A DNA stretch of 64,000 nucleotides from Oxalobacteraceae bacterium AB_14 (GTDB lineage: Bacteria > Pseudomonadota > Gammaproteobacteria > Burkholderiales > Burkholderiaceae_D): assembly GCA_000381565.1 (NCBI GenBank), contig KB906724.1:1307802-1371801 (forward strand). The letters are read 5' to 3'. Of the stretch, positions 36,014-45,709 are shown in pieces. The notes under the pieces were generated by a model. That model had not been told where the DNA came from. It was given only the letters and a program-made list of their open reading frames with translations, and did not search any database. A program made the translations under genes and the position numbers. Positions within the stretch are counted from its first letter, which is position 1, and every line of letters begins with the position of its first letter.

Positions 36014-37114
36014 ATGATGTTGAAGACCACTTTGGCCGCTGCATGCGCCACCCTGTTCGCCACGATGTACGCCGCCCCGGCCTTCGCCCAGGTGCCGGCC
36101 GGCTATCCGGCCGACTACCAGAAGATCATCGACGGCGCCAAGAAAGAGGGCAAGCTGGTGATCTACGGCGCCACCGACAGCAAGGCCACCCAGCCGCTGA
36201 TCAAGGATTTCAACGCGCTGTACCCAGGCATCACCGTCGAATACAACGACATGAATTCCACCGAGGTGTACAACCGCTTCATTTCCGAAGTGGCGGCCGG
36301 CGGCAACACCGCCGACGCCATGTGGTCGTCCGCGATGGACCTGCAGATGCGCCTGGCCTCGGACGGCTACGCGCTCAAATACAAATCGGTCGAAGCGGCC
36401 AAGATCCCCGGCTGGGCGGTCTGGGACGACCAGGCCTACGGCACCACGTTCGAGCCGGCCGCCATCGTCTACAACAAGCGCCTGGTGGACGCCAAGGAAG
36501 TGCCGCAGACGCACGCCGAATTCGCCAAGCTGATCACGCAGCCCAAGTTCAAGGACAAGGTCACCACCTACGACATCGAGAAGTCCGGCGTCGGCTTCAT
36601 GTTCATGACCCAGGACGCGCGCGAGAATCCGAAGTTCCTGGAGATGGAGAACGCCTTCGGCGCGGCCAAGGTGCGGGTGCAGTCGTCCACCGGCACCATG
36701 ATGGAGCGTATCTCGTCGGGCGAGAACCTGATCGGCTACAACGTGCTCGGTTCCTATGCGCTGGTGCGCGCCAAGACCGATCCGTCGCTCGGCGTGGTGC
36801 TGCCCAAGGACTACACGCTGATCCTGTCGCGCGTATTCTTCATCAACAAGGCCGCCAAGAACGTCAACGCCGCCAAGCTGTGGCTGGACTACATGCTGTC
36901 GCACCGCGGCCAGACCATCATCGCCAACGACTCCAAGCTGTTCGCGATCCGCGCCGACGTCACCGGCGAGACCACCTCGGCGGACCTGATCAAGATCATC
37001 GGCAAGGACAACGTCAAGCCGGTGCCGGTCCATCCTATCGTGCTGCAATTCCTGGGACCGGCCAAGCGCATGGCTTTCCTCAAGCAGTGGAAAGAAACCG
37101 CCGGCAAGAAGTAA
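36014..37114 (+). CDS. ABC transporter substrate-binding protein of the ferric/phosphosugar (FbpA/AfuA-like) group
   Basis: A 366-residue periplasmic protein. The ATG at 36014 follows CGGAGA; the signal peptide is TTLAAACATLFATMYAAPAFA. The mature part has GKLVIYGATDSKATQPLIKDF, DMNSTEVYNRFISEVAAGGN, DAMWSSAMD and GENLIGYNVLGSYAL, matching type II binding proteins used for Fe3+, thiamine-like or phosphorylated sugars. The exact ligand is not decidable: AfuA homologues once called iron binders bind hexose phosphates. First of a binding protein-permease-ATPase set. Confidence 0.85.
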   Translation: MMLKTTLAAACATLFATMYAAPAFAQVPAGYPADYQKIIDGAKKEGKLVIYGATDSKATQPLIKDFNALYPGITVEYNDMNSTEVYNRFISEVAAGGNTADAMWSSAMDLQMRLASDGYALKYKSVEAAKIPGWAVWDDQAYGTTFEPAAIVYNKRLVDAKEVPQTHAEFAKLITQPKFKDKVTTYDIEKSGVGFMFMTQDARENPKFLEMENAFGAAKVRVQSSTGTMMERISSGENLIGYNVLGSYALVRAKTDPSLGVVLPKDYTLILSRVFFINKAAKNVNAAKLWLDYMLSHRGQTIIANDSKLFAIRADVTGETTSADLIKIIGKDNVKPVPVHPIVLQFLGPAKRMAFLKQWKETAGKK

Positions 37115-37199
37115 CCACTGACAGGCCCGCCCGCACGCCGCGCGCATTCGCCGCGCCGCGTGCGGGCCGCAACATCCCATCCGCCTCATCGGAATCACT

Positions 37200-38975
37200 A
37201 TGCAAACTCTCACTCTCCCGGGCTCCGGCCGGCGCGGCATCAACTGGACGCGCGGCGTCGTGGTGACGCTGGCGGCCACCGCCATCTTCCTGCCGCTGCT
37301 GCTGATCTTTTACCAGAGCTTTTTGAACGCGCCTTTCTTCATGCCCACCAAGGAGCTGGGACTGGACGCCTACCGCTTCATCTTCGACGATCCCGATTTC
37401 GCGCTGGCGTTCAAGAACGCCTTCCTGCTGGCCGCCGGCCTGACCGCCATCGCCGTGCCGCTGGGCGGCATGCTGGCCTTCCTGATGATACGCACCGACC
37501 TGCCGGGCCGCGGCTTCATCGCGCCGCTGCTGCTGGTGCCGATCTTCGTGTCGCCGATGGTGATGGGCTTCGGCTACGTGGTCTCGATGGGCCCGGTGGG
37601 CTTCTACTCGCTGTGGGCCAAGGACCTGCTCGGCTTCATCCCGTGGAATATCTACTCCTTCACCAGCATCGTGATCATCGCCGGCCTGACCCACGTGCCG
37701 CACGTCTACCTGTACGCCTCGTCCGCGCTGAAAAGCCTGGGCTCCGATGTCGAGGAAGCGGCCCGCGTGGCCGGCGCCTCGCCGCTGCAGGTGATGTTCA
37801 ACGTCTCGCTGCCGATGATTACGCCGGCGCTGGCCTATGCCGCCGTGCTGGTGTTCTTCCTCGGCTTCGAGGTGTTCGGCCTGGTGCTGGTGCTGGGCGA
37901 TCCGGAAGGCCACCTGGTGCTGGCGACCTATCTGTACAAGCTGACCAACAAACTGGGCACGCCGTCCTACCACCTGATGGCCGCCGTCGCCGTCTGCCTG
38001 GTGATGGTGACGATGCCGCTGGTGATGATACAACGCTGGCTGCTCAAGTCGGCCAACAAGTTCGTGTCGATCAAGGGCAAGGGCGCGCGCTCGAAGTCCA
38101 TGCCGCTCGGTAAATGGAAATGGCTGGCTTTCGCGCTGATCTTCGCCTGGCTGATGTTCACCATCATCATGCCGATGTCGGGCATCGTGCTGCGCTCCTT
38201 CGTGCAGTACTGGGGCGAGGGCGTCAACTTGCGCGACGTGCTGACCCTGCAGTACTTCCGCGAGATCATGGAGCAGCCGGCGCTGATGCGCGGCATCCTC
38301 AACACCATTTTGATCGGCGTGGTCGGCGGCGCCCTGGCGGTGATCTGCTACTGCGCCATCGCGCTGGCCATGCACCGCAAGCCGGACGGCGTCACCCGCT
38401 TCCTGGACTACAGCGTGCTGGTGCCGCGCGCCGTTCCCGGCCTGCTGGCCGGCCTGTCCTTCCTGTGGGTGTTCCTGTTCGTGCCGAGCTGGCTCGACGG
38501 CATGTTGAAGGGCATGGACAACGGCGTGGCGCTGTGGCTGAGCGAGCACGCGATACCGTTGCTGCGATCGGTGCGCTCGACCATCTTCGCCCTGTGGCTG
38601 GCGTATTCGGTGGTGTGGCTGGCCTATGGCATGCGCCTGATTTCCACCGCGCTGCTGCAGGTGGGCCCGGAACTGGAGGAGGCGGCGCGCGCGGTCGGCG
38701 CCTCGCGCGGCCAGGTGACGCGCGACGTCACCATCCCGCTGGTCAAGTACGGCCTGCTGGGGGCGTGGCTGATGGTGTTCCTGATCTTCGAGCGCGAGTA
38801 CTCGACCGGCGTGTACCTGCTGTCGCCGGGCACCGAGGTGATCGGCGCGATGCTGGTCTCGCTGTGGGCCGCCGGCTCCACCGACCTGGTGGCGGCGCTA
38901 TCGTTCATCAATATTACGCTGGTGGCCATCGGCCTGGGCGTGGCCCTGCGCTTCGGCGTGAAGTTACACAACTGA
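37200..38975 (+). CDS. ABC transporter permease with two fused membrane domains (FbpB/AfuB-like)
   Basis: A 591-residue inner-membrane protein with about 12 helices in two homologous halves. Each half carries an ATPase-coupling EAA loop: EEAARVAGASPLQVMFNVSLP near 185 and EEAARAVGASRGQVTRDVTIP near 490. This fused two-permease form is typical of the iron/phosphosugar importer family. It is 85 bases after the binding protein and 41 bases before the ATPase gene. Confidence 0.9.
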   Translation: MQTLTLPGSGRRGINWTRGVVVTLAATAIFLPLLLIFYQSFLNAPFFMPTKELGLDAYRFIFDDPDFALAFKNAFLLAAGLTAIAVPLGGMLAFLMIRTDLPGRGFIAPLLLVPIFVSPMVMGFGYVVSMGPVGFYSLWAKDLLGFIPWNIYSFTSIVIIAGLTHVPHVYLYASSALKSLGSDVEEAARVAGASPLQVMFNVSLPMITPALAYAAVLVFFLGFEVFGLVLVLGDPEGHLVLATYLYKLTNKLGTPSYHLMAAVAVCLVMVTMPLVMIQRWLLKSANKFVSIKGKGARSKSMPLGKWKWLAFALIFAWLMFTIIMPMSGIVLRSFVQYWGEGVNLRDVLTLQYFREIMEQPALMRGILNTILIGVVGGALAVICYCAIALAMHRKPDGVTRFLDYSVLVPRAVPGLLAGLSFLWVFLFVPSWLDGMLKGMDNGVALWLSEHAIPLLRSVRSTIFALWLAYSVVWLAYGMRLISTALLQVGPELEEAARAVGASRGQVTRDVTIPLVKYGLLGAWLMVFLIFEREYSTGVYLLSPGTEVIGAMLVSLWAAGSTDLVAALSFINITLVAIGLGVALRFGVKLHN

Positions 38976-39016
38976 GTGCACAATCAAGTCAAAATAAAAT
39001 GAAACGAGACCTCATC

Positions 39017-40087
39017 ATGAACGAACTGACCGTCAACGACCTGCACCTGGACTACGGCACCGGCGCCCACGCCAACCAGATCCTGAAGGGCGTGTCCATG
39101 CACCTGCAAAAAGGCGAAGTGGTGGCGCTGCTGGGCCCTTCGGGCAGCGGCAAGACCACCTTGCTGCGCGCGGTGGCCGGCCTGGAAAGCCCGAAGCGTG
39201 GCACCATCGCCATCGGCGAGCGCAATGTGTTCGACGGCGCCAGGAACTTTGAAATGGCGGCCGAGCACCGCAACCTGGGGCTGGTGTTCCAGTCCTACGC
39301 GCTGTGGCCGCACAAGACGGTGTTCGACAACGTCGCCTACGGCCTCAAGCTGCGCAAGATGGGCAGCGGCGAGATCAAGGACAAGGTCGGCGAGGTGTTG
39401 AAGAACCTGGGCCTGGGCCACCTGGCCGAGCGCTTCCCGCACCAGCTGTCGGGCGGCCAGCAGCAGCGCGTGGCGATCGCGCGCGCGCTGGTGTACAACC
39501 CGCCGGTGATCCTGCTCGACGAGCCGCTGTCCAACCTGGACGCCAAGCTGCGCGAGGAGGCGCGCGCCTTCCTGCGCGAACTGATCGTGCGACTGGGCCT
39601 GTCGGCGCTGATGGTCACCCACGACCAGGCCGAGGCGATGGCGATCTCGGACCGCATCCTCTTGCTCAACAACGGCAAGATCGAGCAGCAAGGCTCGCCG
39701 CAAAGCATGTACGAAACGCCGGACACGCTGTTCACCGCCGAATTCATGGGCAGTAACAACCGCCTGCCGGCCAAGGTGGTGCAGCGCGACGGCGCCCGCG
39801 TCATGCTCGATGTCGGCGGCAAGCCCTTGCAGGGCAGCGCGCGCGGCGCCGGCGGCGGCGAGCCGTCGACCATCATCCGCGTGGAGGAGGTGAAGGTCAG
39901 CGCGACGCCGGTGGAAAACGCCATCGAACTGCCGCTGCTGACCTGCATGTACCTGGGCGACCGCTTCGAGTGCCTGTTCAAGAGCGAGGGCGGGCCGGAA
40001 ATGAGCTTGCGCGCCTATTCCAAGTACAAGCTGGAAGCGGGCAAGTACTGGCTGCAGCTGCCGGCCGACAAACTCTGGGTGTTCTGA
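39017..40087 (+). CDS. ABC transporter ATP-binding protein (FbpC/AfuC-like)
   Basis: A 356-residue cytoplasmic ATPase: Walker A LLGPSGSGKTTLL, Q-loop VFQSYALWPHKTVFDNV, signature LSGGQQQRVAIARAL, Walker B VILLDEPLSNLDAKL and switch His in MVTHDQAEAM. A C-terminal TOBE-like regulatory domain follows from about 245. The ATG at 39017 gives the expected N-terminus (MNELTVNDLHLDYG); an ATG at 38999 would add six residues. Last gene of the importer operon; the 421-base gene-poor stretch follows. Confidence 0.92.
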   Translation: MNELTVNDLHLDYGTGAHANQILKGVSMHLQKGEVVALLGPSGSGKTTLLRAVAGLESPKRGTIAIGERNVFDGARNFEMAAEHRNLGLVFQSYALWPHKTVFDNVAYGLKLRKMGSGEIKDKVGEVLKNLGLGHLAERFPHQLSGGQQQRVAIARALVYNPPVILLDEPLSNLDAKLREEARAFLRELIVRLGLSALMVTHDQAEAMAISDRILLLNNGKIEQQGSPQSMYETPDTLFTAEFMGSNNRLPAKVVQRDGARVMLDVGGKPLQGSARGAGGGEPSTIIRVEEVKVSATPVENAIELPLLTCMYLGDRFECLFKSEGGPEMSLRAYSKYKLEAGKYWLQLPADKLWVF

Positions 40088-40157
40088 TCGCGTCCTCTGT
40101 CAGCTCTGGATGACGCCATAGTCATGCGCAGGGCGGGGCCTGTTTTCTCAGCTTTTA

Positions 40158-40315
40158 CTAAAACGCGATAACCACTACTACCCGACGCTAACCGGCGCTA
40201 AGCAGCTCTAACAAATATAGGTGGTAGAAATTAGTACCGCTTAGCGTTCGGCGAGGAAATTTTAGTAAGTGATAGCGCGCTGTAGTACTGGTCAGTAGTG
40301 CTTAGCAGCGCTTAG
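40158..40315. repeat. Helically phased, inverted array of 10-bp CTAA / TTAG units
   Basis: On the plus strand CTAA-like tetramers begin at 40158, 40168 (ATAA), 40178 (CTAC), 40188, 40198 and 40208, exactly 10 bases apart. The right half is the same motif inverted: TTAG-like tetramers start at 40231, 40241, 40252 (CGAG), 40262, 40272 (ATAG), 40282 (GTAG), 40292 (TCAG), 40302 and 40312, again 10 apart except for one 11-base step. The fuller unit is roughly CTAAGCNGCG. The two halves can pair (CGCTAAGC 40196-40203 with GCTTAGCG 40239-40246). The period equals one DNA turn, which suggests cooperative protein binding along one face. It is not coding: the CTAA units create stops. Confidence 0.8.
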
Positions 40316-40344
40316 TGAAAACCGATTTTTTTGGAGCCCTCACC

Positions 40345-40461
40345 ATGTCCAGGTATAGCCTTCATTTCCCGATCCGCGTACGCGCCAGGCTGCGCGCCAG
40401 CTTCGGTCGCCGGCCCTATTTCGCCTCGCCCGGCATCGCCATCTTCATTCCGCAGGCATGA
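40345..40461 (+). CDS. Possible 38-residue Arg-rich small protein
   Basis: An ATG at 40345 is preceded by TTGGAG at 8-base spacing and opens a 38-codon frame ending at TGA 40459-40461. The product (MSRYSLHFPIRVRARLRASF, continuing GRRPYFASPG and a hydrophobic IAIFIPQA end) is cationic with an amphipathic look. It lies 30 bases after the phased array, which could be its control region. No family recognised; it may be chance. Confidence 0.4.
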   Translation: MSRYSLHFPIRVRARLRASFGRRPYFASPGIAIFIPQA

Positions 40462-40508
40462 AGCCATTCGGTGTATAGTCAAACCGTGACTTCAAAGCGA
40501 GATTCATC

Positions 40509-40736
40509 ATGGAAACCGCATTCGTTGCTGATACTACACGTCCGCAACTAGAGCAGTTGCTGGCGGCCTATTCGGAGGGCCGAATCAGCCGCCGCGAACT
40601 GGAGCAGTCCAGCGGGCTTTGGTTCGGCGAGATATTGAATGAGCTGGCCCATCGTGGCTTGCCTTTGCCGCGTGTCGATAGCCGTTTGCATTTCAACGAG
40701 GCGCAGCGCAATTTGTTCGACCGGGTGTTCGGATGA
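40509..40736 (+). CDS. UPF0175-like antitoxin
   Basis: A 75-residue protein with helical pattern LEQLLAAYSEGRISRRELEQ, then SGLWFGEILNELAHRGLPLP, resembling UPF0175 antitoxins (short helix-turn-helix ending in a ...RGIP-type motif). The stop overlaps the start of a PIN-domain gene (ATGA), the standard arrangement for such antitoxin-toxin pairs. Predicted to bind and inhibit the PIN RNase and regulate the operon. Confidence 0.7.
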   Translation: METAFVADTTRPQLEQLLAAYSEGRISRRELEQSSGLWFGEILNELAHRGLPLPRVDSRLHFNEAQRNLFDRVFG

Positions 40737-41365
40737 ACATCGCCTTGATCGTGACGGACGCCGGGCCGCTCATTACGTTGGCGGTAGCCGATGCGCTCGA
40801 CACGCTGACCTTGCTGGGTATACGTGTCGTCATTCCGGACATGGTGCGGTTCGAGGTCACGCGCCACGCCGGCAAACCGGGCGCGCAGGAACTGCTTGCG
40901 TGGCTGGATCTCAATCGCGACGCCGTGGAAATCGGCGACACCGAGGAGTATGCCGAGTTTTCAGCCTTGCTGGCGTTGAACCCGGCGCTGCGCACGCGCA
41001 ATCGCGGCGAGATGACGGCGGCCGAAATTTTGGCCCGCGAACTGGCGGATGGCGTCGATGCCGGTCTGCTGCTATTTGAAGACTCCGATGTTCGCAAGAC
41101 CAATTTCCTGGTCCGCATTCCCGACAACGTCCTGATCCTGTCGACATCGACCTTCCTGCACGGCCTTCAGCGGCGGCAGCTGATTCCCGACGCCGAGCTG
41201 ATCCTCGACCGTGCCACGCCACCACGCTACGCGGCCCGACCGCGCGTGCTGCCGGCGCGCTTGCCAGCGGCGGAGCCGAGGATATCCATGAGTGCATGGC
41301 TGGATAGATCTGGCGCTAGCTTGTTGCTTATCGGCATGTTTGGATCGCGCGGCATGAGGTTATAA
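40733..41365 (+). CDS. PIN-domain RNase toxin (DUF3368-like)
   Basis: A 210-residue protein whose first 160 residues are a PIN fold: VTDAGPLITLAVADAL, IPDMVRFEVTRHAG, acidic GEMTAAEILARELADG and LLFEDSDVRKTNFLV provide the clustered acidic residues of the metal site. The last 45 residues, after LILDRATPP, are Arg/Pro/Ala-rich and unlike the family, so the original stop may have been lost. Paired with the overlapping UPF0175-like antitoxin. Confidence 0.72.
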   Translation: MNIALIVTDAGPLITLAVADALDTLTLLGIRVVIPDMVRFEVTRHAGKPGAQELLAWLDLNRDAVEIGDTEEYAEFSALLALNPALRTRNRGEMTAAEILARELADGVDAGLLLFEDSDVRKTNFLVRIPDNVLILSTSTFLHGLQRRQLIPDAELILDRATPPRYAARPRVLPARLPAAEPRISMSAWLDRSGASLLLIGMFGSRGMRL

Positions 41366-41411
41366 TCCGTTCAACCTTTCCGTAACACCCATCAGAACGG
41401 ATGCCGCAGAC

Positions 41412-43319
41412 ATGAGCCAGCCCAATCAGTTTTCCCTGTTGTCGCAACGCCGCTTCGCGCCGTTTTTCTGGACCCAGTTCCTCGGCGCGTTCAACGACAA
41501 CCTGTTCAAGACCGCGCTGGTGGTGATGCTGACCTTCGACGCGATGAGCTGGACCACGCTGTCGCCGTCGCTGATCACCAACCTGATCCCCGGCCTGTTC
41601 ATCCTGCCCTACGTGCTGTTCTCGGCCACCGCCGGCCAGCTGGCCGACAAGTTCGAAAAGTCCGGCCTGACCCGCTTCGTCAAATGGCTGGAAGTGGCCA
41701 TCATGTGCATCGCCGGCCTCGGCTGGATGACGCACACCCTGTGGCTGCTGGTCACCGCCGTGGTCGGCATGGGCGTCCACTCGACCCTGTTCGGCCCCGT
41801 CAAGTACGCCTACCTGCCGCAGCAGCTCAAGCCCGAAGAGCTGATCGGCGGCAACGGCGTGACCGAGATGGGCACCTTCGTCGGCATCCTGCTGGGCGAG
41901 ATCCTGGGCGCGGTGCTGGTGGTGCAAAAGCCCAACGGCATCGCCTTCGAGGCGGTCGCCACCATCGCCGTCGCGCTGCTCGGCCTGGTCGCCAGCTACC
42001 GCATCCCGCTGGCGCCGGCCCCGGCGCCGGAGCTCAAGGTGAGCTGGAACTTCATCGGCGAATCGTTCCGCAACATCAACTTCTCGCGCAAGAACCGCGT
42101 GGTGTTCCTGTCCATGCTGGGCAACTCGTGGTTCTGGTTCTACGGCGCGCTGGTGCTGGCGCAGTTCCCGGTGTACGCCAAGGACTACCTGCACGGCGAC
42201 CACAGCGTGTTCGTGCTGCTGCTGACGGTGTTCTCGCTGGGCGTGGGCAGCGGCTCGCTGCTGTGCGAACGGCTGTCCGGCCGCAAGGTGGAGATCGGCC
42301 TGGTGCCGTTCGGCTCGATCGGCCTGTCCGTCTTCGGCGCCGACCTGTATTTCTCCAGCCAGGGTTTTGCCGCCGACGCCGCCGCGCTGGCCGCCGGCCC
42401 GCACCTGGACGCGTTTGCCATGCTGGTGCAGCACGGCATGTGGCGCATCCTGGGCGACGTGCTGTTGATCGGCATGTTCGGCGGCTTCTTCATCGTGCCG
42501 CTGTTCGCGCTGATCCAGACCCGCTGCGATCCCGCCCACATGTCGCGCACCATCGCCGGCATGAACATCCTCAACGCGCTGTTCATGGTGGCCGCCGCCG
42601 GCCTGGCCATCGTGCTGCTGGGGCAGGGCTACACGATCCCGCAGCTGTTCCTGGTGACGGCCGGGCTCAACGCGGTGGTGGCGGTCTACATCTTCTCGCT
42701 GGTGCCGGAGTTCCTGATGCGCTTCCTGGCCTGGATGCTGATCCACACCGTGCACCGGGTGCGCCTGATCGACGCCGGGCGCATTCCGGCCGAAGGTGCG
42801 GCGGTGCTGGTGTGTAACCACGTCAGCTATGTCGACGCCATCGTCATCGGCGCGGCCAGCCCGCGGCCGATCCGCTTCGTGATGGACCACCGCATCTTCA
42901 AGCTGCCGCTGCTGGGCTGGATCTTCCGCACCGCGCGCGCGATCCCGATCGCGCCGGCCAAGGAAGACCCGTGGCTGATGGAGAAGGCCTATGTCGACAT
43001 CGCGCAGGCGCTGCACGAGGGCGACCTGGTGTGCATCTTCCCGGAAGGCCGGCTGACCAGCACCGGCGAGATCAACGCATTCAAGGGCGGCGTGTCCAAG
43101 ATCGTCGAGCGCACCAGGGTGCCGGTGATCCCGATGGCGCTGTGCGGGCTGTGGGGCCATCTGCTCAGCCGCAGCGGCGCCAATGTGTTCGAGCGCGCCT
43201 TCCGCAGCGGCCTGCGTTCTCGGCTGGCGCTGGCGGTCGGCGTGCCGGTGCCGCCGCAGGACGTGACGCCGGAAGGCTTGCAGGAGCGCGTGCTGGCGCT
43301 GCGCGGCGATTGGAAATGA
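41412..43319 (+). CDS. MFS lysophospholipid transporter fused to a 1-acylglycerol-3-phosphate acyltransferase (LplT-PlsC type)
   Basis: A 635-residue inner-membrane protein. Residues 1-420 are an LplT-like MFS domain (RFAPFFWTQFLGAFNDNLFKT; GGNGVTEMGTFVGILLGEILG). Residues 430-635 are a PlsC acyltransferase with the HX4D site in CNHVSYVDAI, the FPEGRLTSTGEINAF motif and VIPMALCGLWG. It should flip lysophospholipid inward and re-acylate it. E. coli does this with LplT plus Aas; here transporter and acyltransferase are one chain and the acyl-ACP synthetase domain is absent. Confidence 0.9.
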   Translation: MSQPNQFSLLSQRRFAPFFWTQFLGAFNDNLFKTALVVMLTFDAMSWTTLSPSLITNLIPGLFILPYVLFSATAGQLADKFEKSGLTRFVKWLEVAIMCIAGLGWMTHTLWLLVTAVVGMGVHSTLFGPVKYAYLPQQLKPEELIGGNGVTEMGTFVGILLGEILGAVLVVQKPNGIAFEAVATIAVALLGLVASYRIPLAPAPAPELKVSWNFIGESFRNINFSRKNRVVFLSMLGNSWFWFYGALVLAQFPVYAKDYLHGDHSVFVLLLTVFSLGVGSGSLLCERLSGRKVEIGLVPFGSIGLSVFGADLYFSSQGFAADAAALAAGPHLDAFAMLVQHGMWRILGDVLLIGMFGGFFIVPLFALIQTRCDPAHMSRTIAGMNILNALFMVAAAGLAIVLLGQGYTIPQLFLVTAGLNAVVAVYIFSLVPEFLMRFLAWMLIHTVHRVRLIDAGRIPAEGAAVLVCNHVSYVDAIVIGAASPRPIRFVMDHRIFKLPLLGWIFRTARAIPIAPAKEDPWLMEKAYVDIAQALHEGDLVCIFPEGRLTSTGEINAFKGGVSKIVERTRVPVIPMALCGLWGHLLSRSGANVFERAFRSGLRSRLALAVGVPVPPQDVTPEGLQERVLALRGDWK

Positions 43320-43420
43320 GCCACTTACTCGTTGTTACAAAGTAATTGCCAGAAAATATAGATTTTCTTTAAACTAAGTGTCGATGCCTTACCCGGGCGT
43401 CGCACACTCCAGGGAAAATC

Positions 43421-44164
43421 ATGGCCATAAAAAAATATCTGATCGCCGCGCTGTCCGCGACCGGCGTCCTGACGCTGACCGCCTGCGGCGGCGGCGAATT
43501 CTTTCCTAACCCGTACAAGCTGCCGGACAAGGGAACGCCGGTGGCGTCCACGGTGACGATCGACTTCAACACCGGCATCGACGGCTGGCGCGCCGACGTC
43601 GCCGACTACACCGACAAGGACCGGCCGACCGAGGTCGTTTCCGGCTGGAAGGACTTGCCGGCGCCGCTGAGCGGCAAGGGCTTTTACCTGGCCGCGCGCA
43701 ACAACAGCGACGACGTACTGAGCTACGTCACGCGCCAGCTGGAAGGCTACGTGCCGACCACCCGGTATGCGCTGAGCTTCGAGATGCGCTACGCCACCGA
43801 CGCGGCCACCGGCTGCATGGGCGTCGGTGGCTCGCGCGGCGACAACGTGTACATGGTGGTGGCGGCCAACTACTACAACATCAATACGGTGGAACGGCCG
43901 GGCGGCCAATTCCGCATGAACCTGGACCGCGGCAACCAGGCGGTTTCCGGCAAGGATGGCAAGGTGCTGGGTACCCAGGGAGTCGCGGGCCTGGACTGCG
44001 CCGGCGGCCAGTGGGCCAGCACCACCCGCAAGGCGAGCGAGACGATCGAAGTGACCAGCGACAAGGATGGCCGCTTCTGGATCGCGCTGGGCGCCGATTC
44101 CGGCTTCGAAGGCAGCAACGCCTTCTACCTGCAGGGCGCGACCATCAACATCAAGCCGCTGTGA
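43421..44164 (+). CDS. Lipoprotein of unknown function
   Basis: A 247-residue protein with signal peptide and lipobox (LIAALSATGVLTLTAC, Cys at about 22, then GGG). The mature part is beta-rich (STVTIDFNTGIDGWRADVAD, KGFYLAARNNSDDVLSYV, RYALSFEMRYATDAATGC, ETIEVTSDKDGRFWIALG) and reads like a single jelly-roll or lectin-like domain. AGGGAAAAT precedes the ATG. I do not recognise the family; envelope location is well supported, function is not. Confidence 0.7.
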   Translation: MAIKKYLIAALSATGVLTLTACGGGEFFPNPYKLPDKGTPVASTVTIDFNTGIDGWRADVADYTDKDRPTEVVSGWKDLPAPLSGKGFYLAARNNSDDVLSYVTRQLEGYVPTTRYALSFEMRYATDAATGCMGVGGSRGDNVYMVVAANYYNINTVERPGGQFRMNLDRGNQAVSGKDGKVLGTQGVAGLDCAGGQWASTTRKASETIEVTSDKDGRFWIALGADSGFEGSNAFYLQGATINIKPL

Positions 44165-44177
44165 ACGCACGCGCAGT

Positions 44178-45704
<1,527 letters not shown>

Positions 45705-45709
45705 CGGCG

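Larger units (their letters stand above)
40088..40508. other. 421-base gap holding a phased repeat array and a 38-codon ORF
   Basis: Between the ABC ATPase stop and the next toxin-antitoxin pair there is no long gene. The left 70 bases show nothing clear. 40158-40315 is the 10-bp-periodic CTAA/TTAG array. 40345-40461 is a possible small gene with a ribosome site. The last 47 bases lead into the antitoxin gene. Confidence 0.7.

Noticed and set aside
40158..40315. CRISPR array or iterons
   Set aside because: The period is only 10 bases, there are no spacers, no cas genes and no replication gene nearby.
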